A stretch of DNA of 64,000 nucleotides, taken from positions 17,623,254 through 17,687,253 of the forward strand of contig CM033723.1 in NCBI GenBank assembly GCA_019671005.1, read 5' to 3'. Below, piece after piece: positions 23,809 through 35,199 of the stretch; position 1 is the first letter of the stretch; every line of letters begins with the position of its first letter. The notes under the pieces are model-generated. The model did not search any database and was not told where the DNA came from. It saw nothing but the letters and a program-made list of their open reading frames with translations. Position numbers and translations under genes: made by a program. This stretch comes from Hibiscus mutabilis (Eukaryota > Streptophyta > Magnoliopsida > Malvales > Malvaceae).

Positions 23809-24240
23809 CTAAAGAAGAAATTAGAAAAACGGTAAACCCTATTGGCTGACGCCACAAATTCCATCCCCAAAAACCATATTTTGATTGCGCCTCAACTATA
23901 TCAACTGTACTTGAACTGTTAGATAATTATAGTCGATGATAACATCACTGTTTTCATCGCTAGTCCAAAACCGTACATGAGATTTTCACCTCATACGGCT
24001 CCTCTGGGTCACAAATAAATTTAAGGACCGAATCAGTATTATTTATCTTCGTATGGTTGTAGAATAGATAGAGAAAAGATGGATTGAAAGGTCCAAAATT
24101 ATACCAATAGAATTCTGTCTGCTATATTTTTCAGAATAAAAAAAATACTTCTGAATTGATCTTGCCCGTTAATAATTTCAATTTCGATTTGTTGAGTAAT
24201 AGCTTAAGCCTTCAATAAAATAATGGAAAAGGGAAGGCTG
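23809..24240 (-). other. ndhA (fragment): Nuclear plastid DNA insertion (ndhA exon 2 start plus group II intron end)
   Basis: Read on the minus strand, 23922-23809 translates as the start of chloroplast NdhA exon 2: 'NSSSTVDIVEAQSKYGFWGW' followed by 'NLWRQPIGFTVFLISSL'. This is near-identical to the plastid protein, as I remember it, with Thr for Ile at one place. Before it lies the 3' end of the ndhA group II intron including domain V. The right-hand limit is uncertain: 24001 is secure, about 24240 is likely from the plastid-like sequence. The coding fragment runs straight into SWEET exon 2 in the same frame; no ATG precedes it in frame, and a TAA lies at 23927-23929. Confidence 0.85.
23968..24001 (-). 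ncRNA. Group II intron domain V (ndhA intron relic)
   Basis: A 34-nt hairpin on the minus strand starts GAGCCGTATGAGG, with the catalytic AGC triad, a GAAA tetraloop and the complementary CTCATGTACGG arm. This is the most conserved part of plastid group II introns. Here it is a relic in nuclear DNA. Confidence 0.85.
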
Positions 24241-24520
24241 ATGAAAGTATGCATTATTGATTTGGTTTCTTTTTCATGCAATAAGTGTTATAAATTGAAT
24301 TTTAAATCTCAACATCTCTTTTTATGTCCCACGTTGCAACTAGGCTTGTACGAGCCGGAATATCCACATAATTCCTCAATAAGGCTTTATAAATCTGAAT
24401 CAATTGAGCTTAAATTAGTAGGTCATATTATGTATCGTGAACAGAACTAGAGTTGGAGGTTGAGAGACAAAACATAAATGTTAAAAAGTGAGAGACAAAT
24501 TCATAATTAATCTAATTTTT
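24241..24520. other. Spacer, nothing recognised
   Basis: No exon 1 of the SWEET gene could be found on the minus strand here; a 75-codon plus-strand frame (24223-24450) has no known domain. Confidence 0.4.
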
Positions 24521-24524
24521 AATA

Positions 24525-24770
24525 TGAGTTTAAATTTGATACACATGCTTTTTATATAAGCCTGCATATTTTCACTATAAATCAAAATTAAACATAAATA
24601 CTAAAAAACTAAACCTCGAACCCTAAACCCTAAATTCTAAACACTAACCTTAAATCCCTACAACCCAAACCCCTAAACTCTAAACCCTAAACTAAACCCC
24701 TAAAACTAAAAGGTCTATGTAAACTTTAGTTTACACAGACTGTGTATTAAAGTTTTTCTCTTTTTAATAT
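24525..24770 (-). repeat. Short element with degenerate CCCTAAA core, copy 1
   Basis: The ends 'tttgatacaca' and 'tgtgtattaaagtttttctc' match, in inverted orientation, the copy at 33235-33455. The interior is a degenerate run of aaaccctaaa-like heptamers. A short inverted repeat 'gtaaactttagtttac' lies near one end. Confidence 0.75.
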
Positions 24771-25654
24771 ATATATAGAAATTAAACAAAAATAAAAAAA
24801 AATTGGTGTGTGGGGGAGGGGGGCATGAGCCCCTCCCATATTACATATGTGTCTGTCCCTGTTATGCATCATAGCTCTCGACAATGATTTTATAAATTTG
24901 GGCCAATTATCAGTTAAAATTATCCACCTGGACATCATATTCATAAATTTGAGAAATTAATACATTGACTCGGCTCACCACGTCATCCATGGTCCATCCA
25001 ATACCATTCACCTATTTCAGTATAACTTTTAAGTAACTACTCACTCCTTAGTTACATGTAGAAAAGACGTGAATATTCACTTTGGATGAGATTATAAATG
25101 AGGTGGTGAGTCAGGCTCATCTAATAATTTTTCCATAAATTCAAACCAATTCAACCTGATATGACCTGTTCGACTGTTACTTTAAAAATAAAGAAAGGTG
25201 GTCAAGTTGCAAATAAGAAAAAAATATGGGAAATTTTTTAAAAAGGAAAAACAAGGGTAGTGAACTTTGTAATATTTTACAAGCAATCAAAATAGCATAT
25301 TTGGATATAAATCATCCCCTTAAGCTATCCTACCTTACCCTGAGCCCTGATTTTAGATAAATGACTAATTTTTATTCCGGAAAAGGGCGGTTGGTGTGGA
25401 ATGCAAGCACACCCCAAATTTCCACCTCAGCCCCTACTTGAGGGTGCCATTCCTAGTACATACACAACATTCAGTTGGGCCCCACCATTGTCTCTTTATG
25501 ATGTGTCTTCAACAAGTGGTTTTTAAGGCTTACAACTCACACTTCATTGTGCCACATTTCCTGTTTATTTCTTTGCACTCCAACGAATTTTATGTGTTGT
25601 TATAATTATGTTGATTATTTTCTCATTATGGATATTTATGTATGAGATTAATGG
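24771..25654. other. AT-rich spacer
   Basis: I see no gene or clear repeat here; the frame at 25396-25605 has no recognisable domain. Confidence 0.5.
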
Positions 25655-26175
25655 TATTTTTTTTTATTTCGGACACCAAAGTGATAATATTATAAACTTA
25701 GTCACCAACGTTACAGTTTAATTGCAATTCAGCCACTGCCTTGTTAAACTTATAGCGAAGGAGCTGACATGTCATTTTTAATTGGTATATTCACGTATTT
25801 AGTTCTCAAATTTTATCAATTTGGTTTCAATTCTAAATCATTCAACAAATTTAGCCATCACATTTACAAATTATATCAAATTTATATATTTTTGAATTTG
25901 TAGGTTAGGACCAAATTGATAGACTCTGTAGACGTGGAGGGTTAAACTTATAAACGTGGATGACAATAATGATAGAGTTTATAAATGTGAGGGCTAACTT
26001 TGTTGAGTTATTTAGAATTATGATCAATTTGTAAGTTTTGAAAACTAAATGTGTGATTATACCAATTAAAAATTTGAGACGTCAACTCCTTTATTGACAA
26101 TGACTAAATTGCAACTAAACTATAACGTTAGTGGTTAAATTTATAATTTTTTTTAGTTTATTGACTAAGATAAAA
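25655..26175. repeat. Foldback MITE, ~0.5 kb
   Basis: The left arm 'cttagtcaccaacgttacag' (from 25699) and the right arm (complement 'tttaaccactaacgttatag') are the centre of an imperfect inverted repeat of more than 120 bp per arm. The interior contains phrases such as 'ggaccaaattgatag'. The outer limits are approximate. Confidence 0.7.
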
Positions 26176-26450
26176 TACACCCATTTGAATAATAAGATTG
26201 AATCCAACCCAGTTTTATTTTGTAAAAATATTATTTAATATATTTTCTTGCCAGACAGAGCAAATAGTGGACAAATTTTGTTGACACTTACAAAGATAGA
26301 CTCAGCTATTGTAAAAATTAGCTCATAGGCCCCACATAATTCATTGATCCCGAGCAACCTAAGTTGGATTTGCTTAATTTGATTACCCTATATTTATCAA
26401 CAATCACATGGAATCATTGTTTGGGTGGTTTTTTTTAACCACCCATTTTC

Positions 26451-26612
26451 GGTTTATTAGCCGATTAATTCAGATCGAGTTTTGCAGAGTTTTATTATAG
26501 AGGCGACCCTCTCAACCTAGTTTTTTTTTCTATTTACATTGTTAAAATTCGAACTTCTGACCTTACTTAAGAGACTTAACACCTCATCCCGATAGACCAA
26601 TTGTTTGTTGGT
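26451..26612 (+). repeat. Dispersed ~160-bp repeat, copy A
   Basis: Shares with 27397-27556 and 50572-50708 the order 'gattaattcagatcgag...ttgcagag...gcgaccctctcaacc...attcgaacttctgacctta...tagaccaatt'. No coding content. Confidence 0.65.
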
Positions 26613-27396
26613 ATTGTTTGGATAGTTTAGTAACAAACAAACAAAACTATATTATATACAAGTAAAATGTAAATACATTACATTATAGCACATGCATGAA
26701 AAGTTACAATTAATTCCAAGAAAGCATTGCCATTGTTATTACAAGTTGGAAATCCATAATTGCATCTATTTCAAGACTGCACTTTCGATCTTCAGGTCCC
26801 GAATTGTTGGAATATCTTTGAACCACGAAATAGATTTAGAAGAGATATTCCACGTTCAAACCATACAAATACAAGCATCAACTTTAAATAATGATGATGG
26901 TGGTTCACCACAACCTCATTGTCGATGTCTAGCTCCTTGGAATAATACATTAGGCATTTTAACTTCATTAATGTTAATTTCCTTTTCATATTTTTGCTGG
27001 TATTAAAAGGTTTGGAAAACATTGTGAGGAATTAAATTCTCTATTTCTTTTTAAAAAAAAATAGGTGTCTCGTTAAAAACGCTCTCATAACTACGGTTTA
27101 AGTAAATAAGCTCGAATAATAGGAGAAAAAGAGTGCACTAAAATATTAAAGAGAATCAATGGTTAATTTATCTAATATTTAAACTTATAAAAACATAAAC
27201 TATTATTAGACCAAAAAAATGGGAGGCTAGAGTCCCTCTCATTGATGCTTTGGTTATGTCATAGTTTTTTAATATATCTGATGTGATTATATAATAGCAT
27301 CTTCTTTGTCATTGTTTTTATACAAAAGACAATATTTCAATCTTAAGATTCAAAGTCAATTCGAAATCATATTTTTTTATTTTTATAACTATCGAT

Positions 27397-27556
27397 ATTT
27401 GATTCATTTACTGACTAATTCGGATCGGATATTGCAGAGGATCGTTAAAGAGCGATTCTTCCAATCTAATTTGCTTTATTCACGGTGTCAGGATGTAAAC
27501 CCCCTAATCTTGCTTAAATGATATGATGTTTCATCTCACTAGACCAATTAATAGTT
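27397..27556 (+). repeat. Dispersed ~160-bp repeat, copy B
   Basis: Same segment order as copy A: 'gactaattcggatcggat', 'ttgcagagg', 'gcgattcttccaatctaatt', 'gtgtcaggatgtaaac', 'ctcactagaccaattaatag'. Confidence 0.65.
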
Positions 27557-28747
27557 GATATATCATATTAAAATTTTATTAACGAACGAAATATTTATAT
27601 ATATATATAATTGTTCTCTTTTCCTAACGTTAAACGTACGCACATGAATTCCATGATGAATAACGTTTTTTTTCCAAGATATAAGATACATTTGTCGATT
27701 TATTTTTTACATTTTCAGCTAATTAATTATAATGATAGAATATTAAGACTCTTGATGGTAGCTGGTCGGATATCCTTTTTTTTTGCTATAGCAGGTCGGA
27801 TATCTTCCATTCCTATAAAATAAGAAATTGAATACGTAAATTTGTTTTAAAATTTGAATTCGTTTACGATTGAATTAAATCAGAACATTTTAAAATCCCT
27901 CCTTACCTTTTACTTCATAAGTTAGAATTCTTGCTTAAAATTATTTATCCAAACATACACACTTCTAAAGAATTTCGAAATACATAAAAAAAACTTTTAA
28001 AATAATAGAACAAATACACATTTCTAATTGAAAAAATGATATGACCCAAATGCAGTCCATGTCAGCTCATCACACACACATTAACCATTGTCAGGTCAGC
28101 AGCAGTTGGTGAGGAGGAGGATACGTCTCAAGGCATCAGTGACGTACGGCAAGAGAGAGCCGCATGAGCAATCGTTCAAGCTCTCACTTTCTACCTTCAT
28201 AATTTTATATTTTTTTATCTTTATAATTTTATAGATTTTTTAAGTGACAATTTAGTAAGTTAGTAATTGTCTCTTATTTTTGTTATATTTATAGTGTTTC
28301 TTAACAAAACAATAAAAATAATGTGTTTTGATAAATTTTAATTATATTTTTATGATTTGCTAATAAAATATTAAATTCATTGTTTGAAGTAATAATTCAT
28401 ATTTTCGTTCTATAGGGCCATTTTTTGAGTTTTTATTCATGGTCTCAAAAATAAACCGAAACGGCTCTACAAGATCTTGTTGATTTGTTTAGTTGGCTTT
28501 TCTAACTGGTTATACTATAGACAGTAGATGATAGAAGGAAGGGCACGAACAAAGTTATCAGAAACCTCTTATTCTCTCTTCTATATCTACTCTTGTTCTG
28601 TAATTTTCTTATTTTTCAATAAAATTCAGTTTGAGTTTTTCACAACCGTACACATTAAATAATCCTGGAATGGAAAGGAAGCCTAGAAGGTAACAGACTT
28701 TTGAATGGAAATCTCAATTCCGTACATAAATTGATGAGAATCTAGGC

Positions 28748-29064
28748 ATTATTATATAAAAATCCTTTTAAATAGTTATTTACGAAAATGACCCTCAGCT
28801 AGTGATATTTAAAAAAATAACTCCTAAATCGTCCACATAAGTCGAATTTGCGTTTTTTTCGAACTCACTTTCTATAAAACACGAGTTTCATGTAGAGTAA
28901 GTTGGTAAAAAAAATTAATTTTCCGCCTTTTTTAGCATGAAACTCGCTTTCTATAGAACGCGAGTTCGACTTACGTAGACGATTTAGGATTATTTTTCTA
29001 AATAATATTGACTGGGGGACATTTTCGTAAAACATTATTTAAAAAGGGTTTTTTATATAATAAT
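28748..29064. repeat. MITE with long terminal inverted repeats (317 bp)
   Basis: The left end 'attattatataaaaatcctt' and the complement of the right end 'attattatataaaaaaccct' start inverted repeats that continue for more than 100 bp (both include 'cctaaatcgtc' and 'taagtcgaa'). GGC flanks both ends, a possible 3-bp target duplication. An inner repeat 'catgaaactcgctttctata' is also palindromic with its partner. Confidence 0.85.
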
Positions 29065-30529
29065 GGCGATAATCTTACCCACTTGCCCTACTTCTACAGC
29101 GCTCCAGAAGGGACATACAATTTTTACCTCTGAAATCCTGACCTGTAATCGCACATCCAATTCCGATCCAGCCCAAAATAGCCAGCTTCTTCCTTTCCTT
29201 TCCCACCCCTAAACCCAGCCATAGTCCATCACCCCTTCTTCTCCCCTAACCACAGTTGCTATTTCATGCCCATGTCCACCTGAAACTCTGGATCTCTTTC
29301 TTTTCAGGACCGAACTCGGTTATCAAAATTTAAAATAGATTTGTGTTCGGAACCCAATTGGAACCAGAAGAAAAATACAAGTTGAGTCAAGCGAGTCAGA
29401 AACCACCTCACCAACCCTATATGTATTTTGAATTATTCAAATGCATGACCAAATTTCTTTATACACAACTTTTTTACCACATCACTTGTAATCATGTGAT
29501 GATATAAATTTTTCACAAATTGAATTGTTTACATAAAATATTTCTTTTATTTTTTTAATGTATATTGTTCAAGCGTCTGTTTAAGTATGATGTCATTTAA
29601 TTTAGTGACACTATCTCAGTTCGAAAAATACGGTTAAATTACAATATAAAATAAAAAATATATTTATAAAGTTATAATAGTAATTTAATTTTTATGGTAT
29701 AACTATTTTAATAAATTTAACTAATTTTTAAATAAAATTAATTTTATTTAAATAAAGTAAATTATTAAAAAAATCAAATGTTTCATTATAAAAACAAGTA
29801 TTGTCCAGTATGAATACATGTGTATCTAAAAAAACTTAATTTATGATATTTTCATATGTTTTTTTAACACTTTGATGTGATTACATGGTAATATCTGTTC
29901 TTACATACCTTTTAAAACGCACACTTACATCGTATAAACAAGTTACTCGAATCAATGGGGACGGAGCTATGATCAAAAATTAGGATGGACAAATACATTT
30001 TTTTTACTAATATTTAAATTAAAAAGGACTTACAATGTAAGTACACTAAAAAATATGAGAGAGGCAATAACTCCTTCCAACCTATTAGTGCATTCGTCCC
30101 TACGAATCAGAATCTTTTAAAAATAATTAGATTTCTTTTTTCATCAAAATCACTCAACGGATTCTATTTTCGTATATTTTAAATGTATCGCGTACAAATT
30201 CATGGGAAATTGAAGTTAATTTTGGCATGGTTACGTGTAAGTGGAGTATGTACATAAAATATTCCTCCTTTATGCTTTTGGTTTTGTATGAGAATTTGCT
30301 GGTAAACACTGGACATTATCCAAAACATCACCCATACGTTACAGCGCTTTATAAAAAGAAAGGAGGAAAAGATTCAATAAAGTAATGGAACTGATTTTTT
30401 TTATATTTTATTTTGAATATTCATTGCGCTAAAATAAAAGAATCCAAAGTGGCAGTAGATGCAATGCAAGGATCTCTCAATTAAGTGTAGCTAACTTTCG
30501 GATTCGATTTTAATTTATGTCAAATCGAT

Positions 30530-30765
30530 TAGGGAATGATCGAGCTGAGTCAGGTAAATTTTTTTGAGTCGGTCGAGTTACGAGTCCTGTTTTATAATTC
30601 AAATTTTATTTGAAAATTTTTTTATTCGAAGCATCGAGTTTCTGTAAAAATTTAATTGTAATTATTTATAATATTATAGTACGAATTGATTCCAATTTAA
30701 ACGCTTTTCTCTAATCATATAATATATGCATACATATATCTTCATATTTTCCCACATGCTTAAGT
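30530..30765 (+). repeat. Dispersed repeat pair, member 1
   Basis: Aligns over ~210 bp with 34330-34565 in the same orientation; shared phrases are 'ttcaaattttatttga', 'aatttaattgtaattatttataatattatag' (in near-identical form) and 'ttccaatttaaac'. Confidence 0.6.
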
Positions 30766-32090
30766 AAGATTTGTAATGTTATTCAATATACCAAATATTA
30801 TCTAAAATTATAAAAATATATTTATAATATCATTTTTGAAGTTGTATTTTTTAGGACAAAATATTGATGAGAGTATAAAGGAGTCAATGAATTGATGAGA
30901 AGAAAGAATTTACAAAAAAATTCAGTTGAAAGACCAAATTGAATAAAATGTAAAGTTAAGGGATTAGATTGAAAAACTAATAATTTTTGTTACAAATATG
31001 AATTAAACTTGCATAGATATTATATAGTGGTATTGGAGCATGTGATTTAAATTTGATCAAAACGGATTTAAAACAAGGATGAATTGAAAAAAATAGGAAA
31101 TCATACAAAGTTGAGAGACTAAATTGTAGAAACAAAAAATTAATTTTCAAAAATATGAATGGAAGCTAAATATGTATTCTATAGTTATTTAGGTGCAAAT
31201 AGTTATTCTATAGTGATTTAGGAGCATTGGTTCAAATTTGGTCAAAACAGACTTTTTGACACTAATTTCAAACACTCAAATCTTAAACCAAATAATCCAA
31301 AAACACTTCTTAAAAAACACTTTTCAAAAATAAATGTGGAACTAACCCTTAGTTTGTTATTGTAACATACAAGGAAACCTAGATTTGAATGTGATTAAAT
31401 ATGTAATATTTTCTTATTCATGAATGATGGAAGGTTTAGATAGTTTAGGTACTCTGTTAAAATAAAAATAGGTGTCTTTGATATAAATTTTAAATTAACA
31501 AAACATATATCGTTGTTGTTCAACATGTTATTTTTTTAAAATAACATGTTGGTTTTTTTAATAGAAAGAAAGCTCGTTTAGATTGTATAAATAATTAATA
31601 TAATTTTAAGTTTAAACTTTTATAGTTGTGTGATTCTTAGTTTTAACAGGCGCAGGGTGTACCGAAGTGCAAATATTAAATAGTATAAATATTATTTACA
31701 TCAAATTAAATAAAAATGAAAATGAAAAAAATATATGATCTTGATTAAGAGGTGAAAATAGTTAATAAATATAAATTTTATTTATTATAATTTAATTATA
31801 AAAATAAATAAAATGGGAAATAAAATTAAAAATATTTGTATATATTTAATATGAATAAAATTTTAAATAGTTATAAAATTTCAAAAAATTAATTATAATA
31901 TAAATTATTATTTTAAAACTCAAGAAAATATAATATATTGAGAGTAATTTGTGATTTATGAAAAATTTAGGATCTTTTTGTGCTTTCTTAAAGTTTTGGG
32001 TCAAATAAAAACCCTCAAGGATTTTGGGGATAAGCTCCAATTTTACCAATATATTTTAGTTGTTAAATAATACATCTTTTATTGGAGATG

Positions 32091-32170
32091 ACTTATGGTC
32101 ACTTTTTTTTGTTGGACAAACTTATGGTCACCTTTTTTTTTTGTTGAGCAAACTTATGGTCACCTTTACT
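32091..32170 (+). repeat. Three tandem ~30-bp units
   Basis: 'acttatggtcacctttt...gttgagcaa' occurs three times head to tail; the units differ mainly in T-run length. Confidence 0.75.
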
Positions 32171-32472
32171 TGTTTTAAAACGGGTCGTTTTTAAACCCTA
32201 TTATTATAGGGTTATGTTTATAGTTTAAAATGAAACAAAATTAGGTTTGTTTTATTTTTTTCTCTACGATCACCGTTTTAAAGAAATTTCTATTTTCTTT
32301 CTCAGTTTATTCTCCATCATCTTCCTTACTCAAGATCTTAGTTTCTTTCCTTCATATGTTGCCATCATATCGTCCAATCATCTAATTGTTGTTCGAAACC
32401 TAAAGGCACAAAAAGCACCGCGCCCAACGCTTTTCGAAAGACGCACACCTTCTAGTATGGCGTTGTACTTAT

Positions 32473-33802
32473 TAGGGACGTGCATTTTCGGATAAAAATA
32501 ATATTCAATATAAAAAAATTGAACATTTGAATTTTGTAACCGGTAAAACAGTAATTCGTATTCGATCTAAAAAATGAATATTTAATTTTTTAAATATTTA
32601 GATCGGATACTCGAATATCCGTATCTGAAAATAATTTTTTTATAAAAAAAAATAAAAATTTATATTTTTAAGTAAATAATGCATTAATTAATTAATGTGT
32701 TTGAAATCATTTGTGGGCAAAATTTAAAATTTTAAGCGTAGGATACGAAATCTAACGGATGAGATTATACAAGATTCAAAGTTAAATGATTTTTTTAAAG
32801 ATTTAAGTTCTTTTAACTTCTGATTAAATGATAATTTGTTAGCGTATTTTTATCTAAAAAATTAACAATTCAATTTAATCTCTATCAACCGTCTAATATA
32901 ATTTCTCTAGCTTCGACATTGATCAAACTCACTCTCAAACGAATTTGGAGGATACTGACTTGTGGTGTGGAACTACGGTTTACTAATTGTTGGATGCATG
33001 AGCTTTGTTAGCATTCTTATTAGACGATTCATTGTTAGTAGTTTTGGTGAAAAATTGCTATTACTATAGTAATTTGTGTGTTTAGAACCTTGATATTGAA
33101 TATAAAAAATAATTGAATCGAATCAAATTATATTAATAAGTTAAAAAACAAATTGAGTTGATTATAAAAAATAATTGAATTGAATCGAATCATAATAATA
33201 AGTTAAAAAATAATTTGAATAGATTATATTTAATAACAAGAGAAAACTTCAATACACAGTCTGTGCAAACTTTAGTTTACACAAACCTTTTAGTTTTAGG
33301 GGTTAGGGGTTTAGTTTAGGGGTTTTGGTTGTAGGGTTTAGAATTTAAGGTTAGTATTTAGAATTTAGAGTTTAGGGTTTAAGTTTAATTTTAATTTATA
33401 GTAGAAATAGGCAGACCTGTGTAGCCTGTGTATCAAATTTAAACCCTAATAACAAATAAACCAAAATATAAATAAAATTATATGATAATTATCGTCAAAT
33501 ATTAGGATTTATGTCGAGGAGCGGTATTTATGTGGAGGAGCCGAAGGGTAAGAGGCAGACAGAAAAGGGCTAAAGGGTTAGTGGGCTAAACACCTAATGG
33601 GTTAAAGGTCCATTTTTTGGATTTTTGAATAATCTAAAATCAAGATTTAAATGATCCGTATCTGATCCGATTATCCGATTTTTTTGAATATTCAATTCAA
33701 AATATTTAAAAATAAAAAATGGATCAAATATCTACATTTTTAAATTGAATTATTGGATAAACAAATCAAATCACTCAGATCGAATTTTTTTGTACACCCC
33801 TA
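32473..33802. mobile_element. Non-autonomous hAT-type element with 8-bp target duplication
   Basis: The ends are TAGGGACGTGCA and, as complement, TAGGGGTGTACA, the usual plant hAT terminal type. The flanks are GTACTTAT (32465-32472) and GTGCTTAT (33803-33810), an 8-bp target duplication with one change. No transposase frame exists in the 1330 bp. Subterminal 'cggatactcgaatatccgta'-like sequences recur at both sides, and a second element (33235-33455) is nested inside. Confidence 0.85.
33235..33455 (+). repeat. Short element with degenerate TTTAGGG core, copy 2 (nested in hAT)
   Basis: Inverted relative to copy 1 at 24525-24770. It starts 'gagaaaacttcaatacacag', then 'gtttacacaaaccttttag', a TTTAGGG-like core, and ends 'gtgtatcaaatttaaaccc'. 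It interrupts the hAT element, so it arrived later. Confidence 0.75.
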
Positions 33803-33810
33803 GTGCTTAT

Positions 33811-35199
33811 GCTTGAAGAGGCGACTTTTCTTACACGTCTAAGACTCATTTTTTGAAACAAAGGTGTGATTACATTTTATACTAAAAATCATGACATAAA
33901 AAACTAGAAATATAATTATATTATAAGACTCAAATATAATTAAAAAATAGCTTAAGAGTATCATAATCTCTTAAACTTTTAAAAAAATTAATTAAACTTT
34001 TATATTCTAAAATTTTATCAATGTTAACGGTCAAATTTAACAAAATTAATTAAATGACTTAATTAATTTAATTTTTAAGTTTAAAAGATTAATCGGATAA
34101 AAAAATTTCATGGCTTTAATCGATTATTTTTTTCTTTCAAAGAGCTAATTATCAAGGTATTAATTATATTTTCTATGTAATCATTACGTGGTCTCCAAGC
34201 CAGTGACGAAACTCATCTACAATATTCCACAATATTTTTATTGTTATAATTAGGATAAAAACTTGAGATATAGATTGAAGCAATTTAGTCCTCATAAATG
34301 AAAGGGAGTAGTCCAGTTAGGGATAGAATTCACTCAAGTTGAGCAAAAAAATTTAAGTTAGTCAAGTTTAAGAGTCTTATTTTACTACTTAAATTTTATT
34401 TGATATTTTTTATTTGAGTTAAGTTTATAAATTTCGAGTCGATTTTTCGTACAATTTAATTGTAATTACTTATAATGTTATAGTGTAGATTAATTTCAGT
34501 TTAAACTACTTTCTATATCTATATACGATACAAACACATTTTTTCATATTTTTCATGTGTGATATGCATATATCATGTAAAATTGAGAGATTGACTAAAC
34601 TTTAAAAATTAGTTGACTAATTACTAAATATTTCGAGTTATTAGAATTTTTATTTCATAACTTAAAATTTATTTAATTTTTTTGAATCAAATCAAAACAA
34701 GTTGCGATTTTTAGGTCGCGTCGAATTTTGCTCACATTTAAGTCTAGTCGTAATATTTGAAAAGGAACAAATAACGACAATCAATAACAAATGAAATTGT
34801 AGTTGATTTTTCACAATTTCGGATTTCAAATGCCAGGGTTCCCTATTGTGGTTGCCTCAGGTTGGTGAAGATGGATTTTAGATTTCTGATCCAATTTCCA
34901 ATGGTTTTCCACTCGTTTAAACACAAATATTACAACAATTTGAACTGATTTAAATAAAAAGAACGAATTAAGATTCAAGTTTTTTAAATTTAAAATTGAC
35001 AGATAAAATTAAAGAAAAATGTAAGAGACAAAACTTAATTTATTTATTTAAATTTGAACCCACCGCATAGTTTCGTCCCTATTGAGGGTGGGTTAACTGG
35101 TAACTCGAACGAGGCAAAATAATGGTTGCACATCAAATATTTTTTAAGGTATAAATTATAAATCTTAAACTATGCATAACTTTTTTTTATCAATAATAT
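33811..35199. other. AT-rich spacer with MITE-like element
   Basis: 34319-34747 is bounded by 'tagggatagaattcactcaa' and the complement-like 'tagacttaaatgtgagcaaa', suggesting a decayed hAT-type MITE; its left half is member 2 of the repeat pair (34330-34565). No gene is seen. Confidence 0.45.

Larger units (their letters stand above)
26176..28747. other. AT-rich spacer with two copies of a dispersed repeat
   Basis: Apart from the repeats at 26451-26612 and 27397-27556 nothing is recognised. A 104-codon frame (26692-27006) has no known domain and overlaps an equally long antisense frame. Confidence 0.5.
29065..32472. other. AT-rich spacer
   Basis: No gene is supported. It includes one member of a dispersed repeat pair (30530-30765) and a short tandem repeat (32091-32170). 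The 82-codon frame at 32247-32495 has no known domain and runs into the hAT element. Confidence 0.5.

Noticed and set aside
23815..23940. SWEET exon 1 in the region before exon 2
   Set aside because: The open stretch reads as plastid NdhA ('WGWNLWRQPIGF') and has no start codon.
24230..24460. Displaced SWEET exon 1 beyond the plastid insertion
   Set aside because: No minus-strand ATG followed by a FxFGLLG-like segment and donor could be found.
24600..24715. True interstitial telomere
   Set aside because: Heptamers are degenerate and bounded by ends shared with other copies, so a dispersed element fits better.
26692..27006. 104-codon frame in spacer
   Set aside because: No recognised motif, an antisense frame of similar length, and no splice or promoter context.
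32247..32495. 82-codon frame with hydrophobic start
   Set aside because: Runs across the boundary of the hAT element, so it cannot be an old gene.
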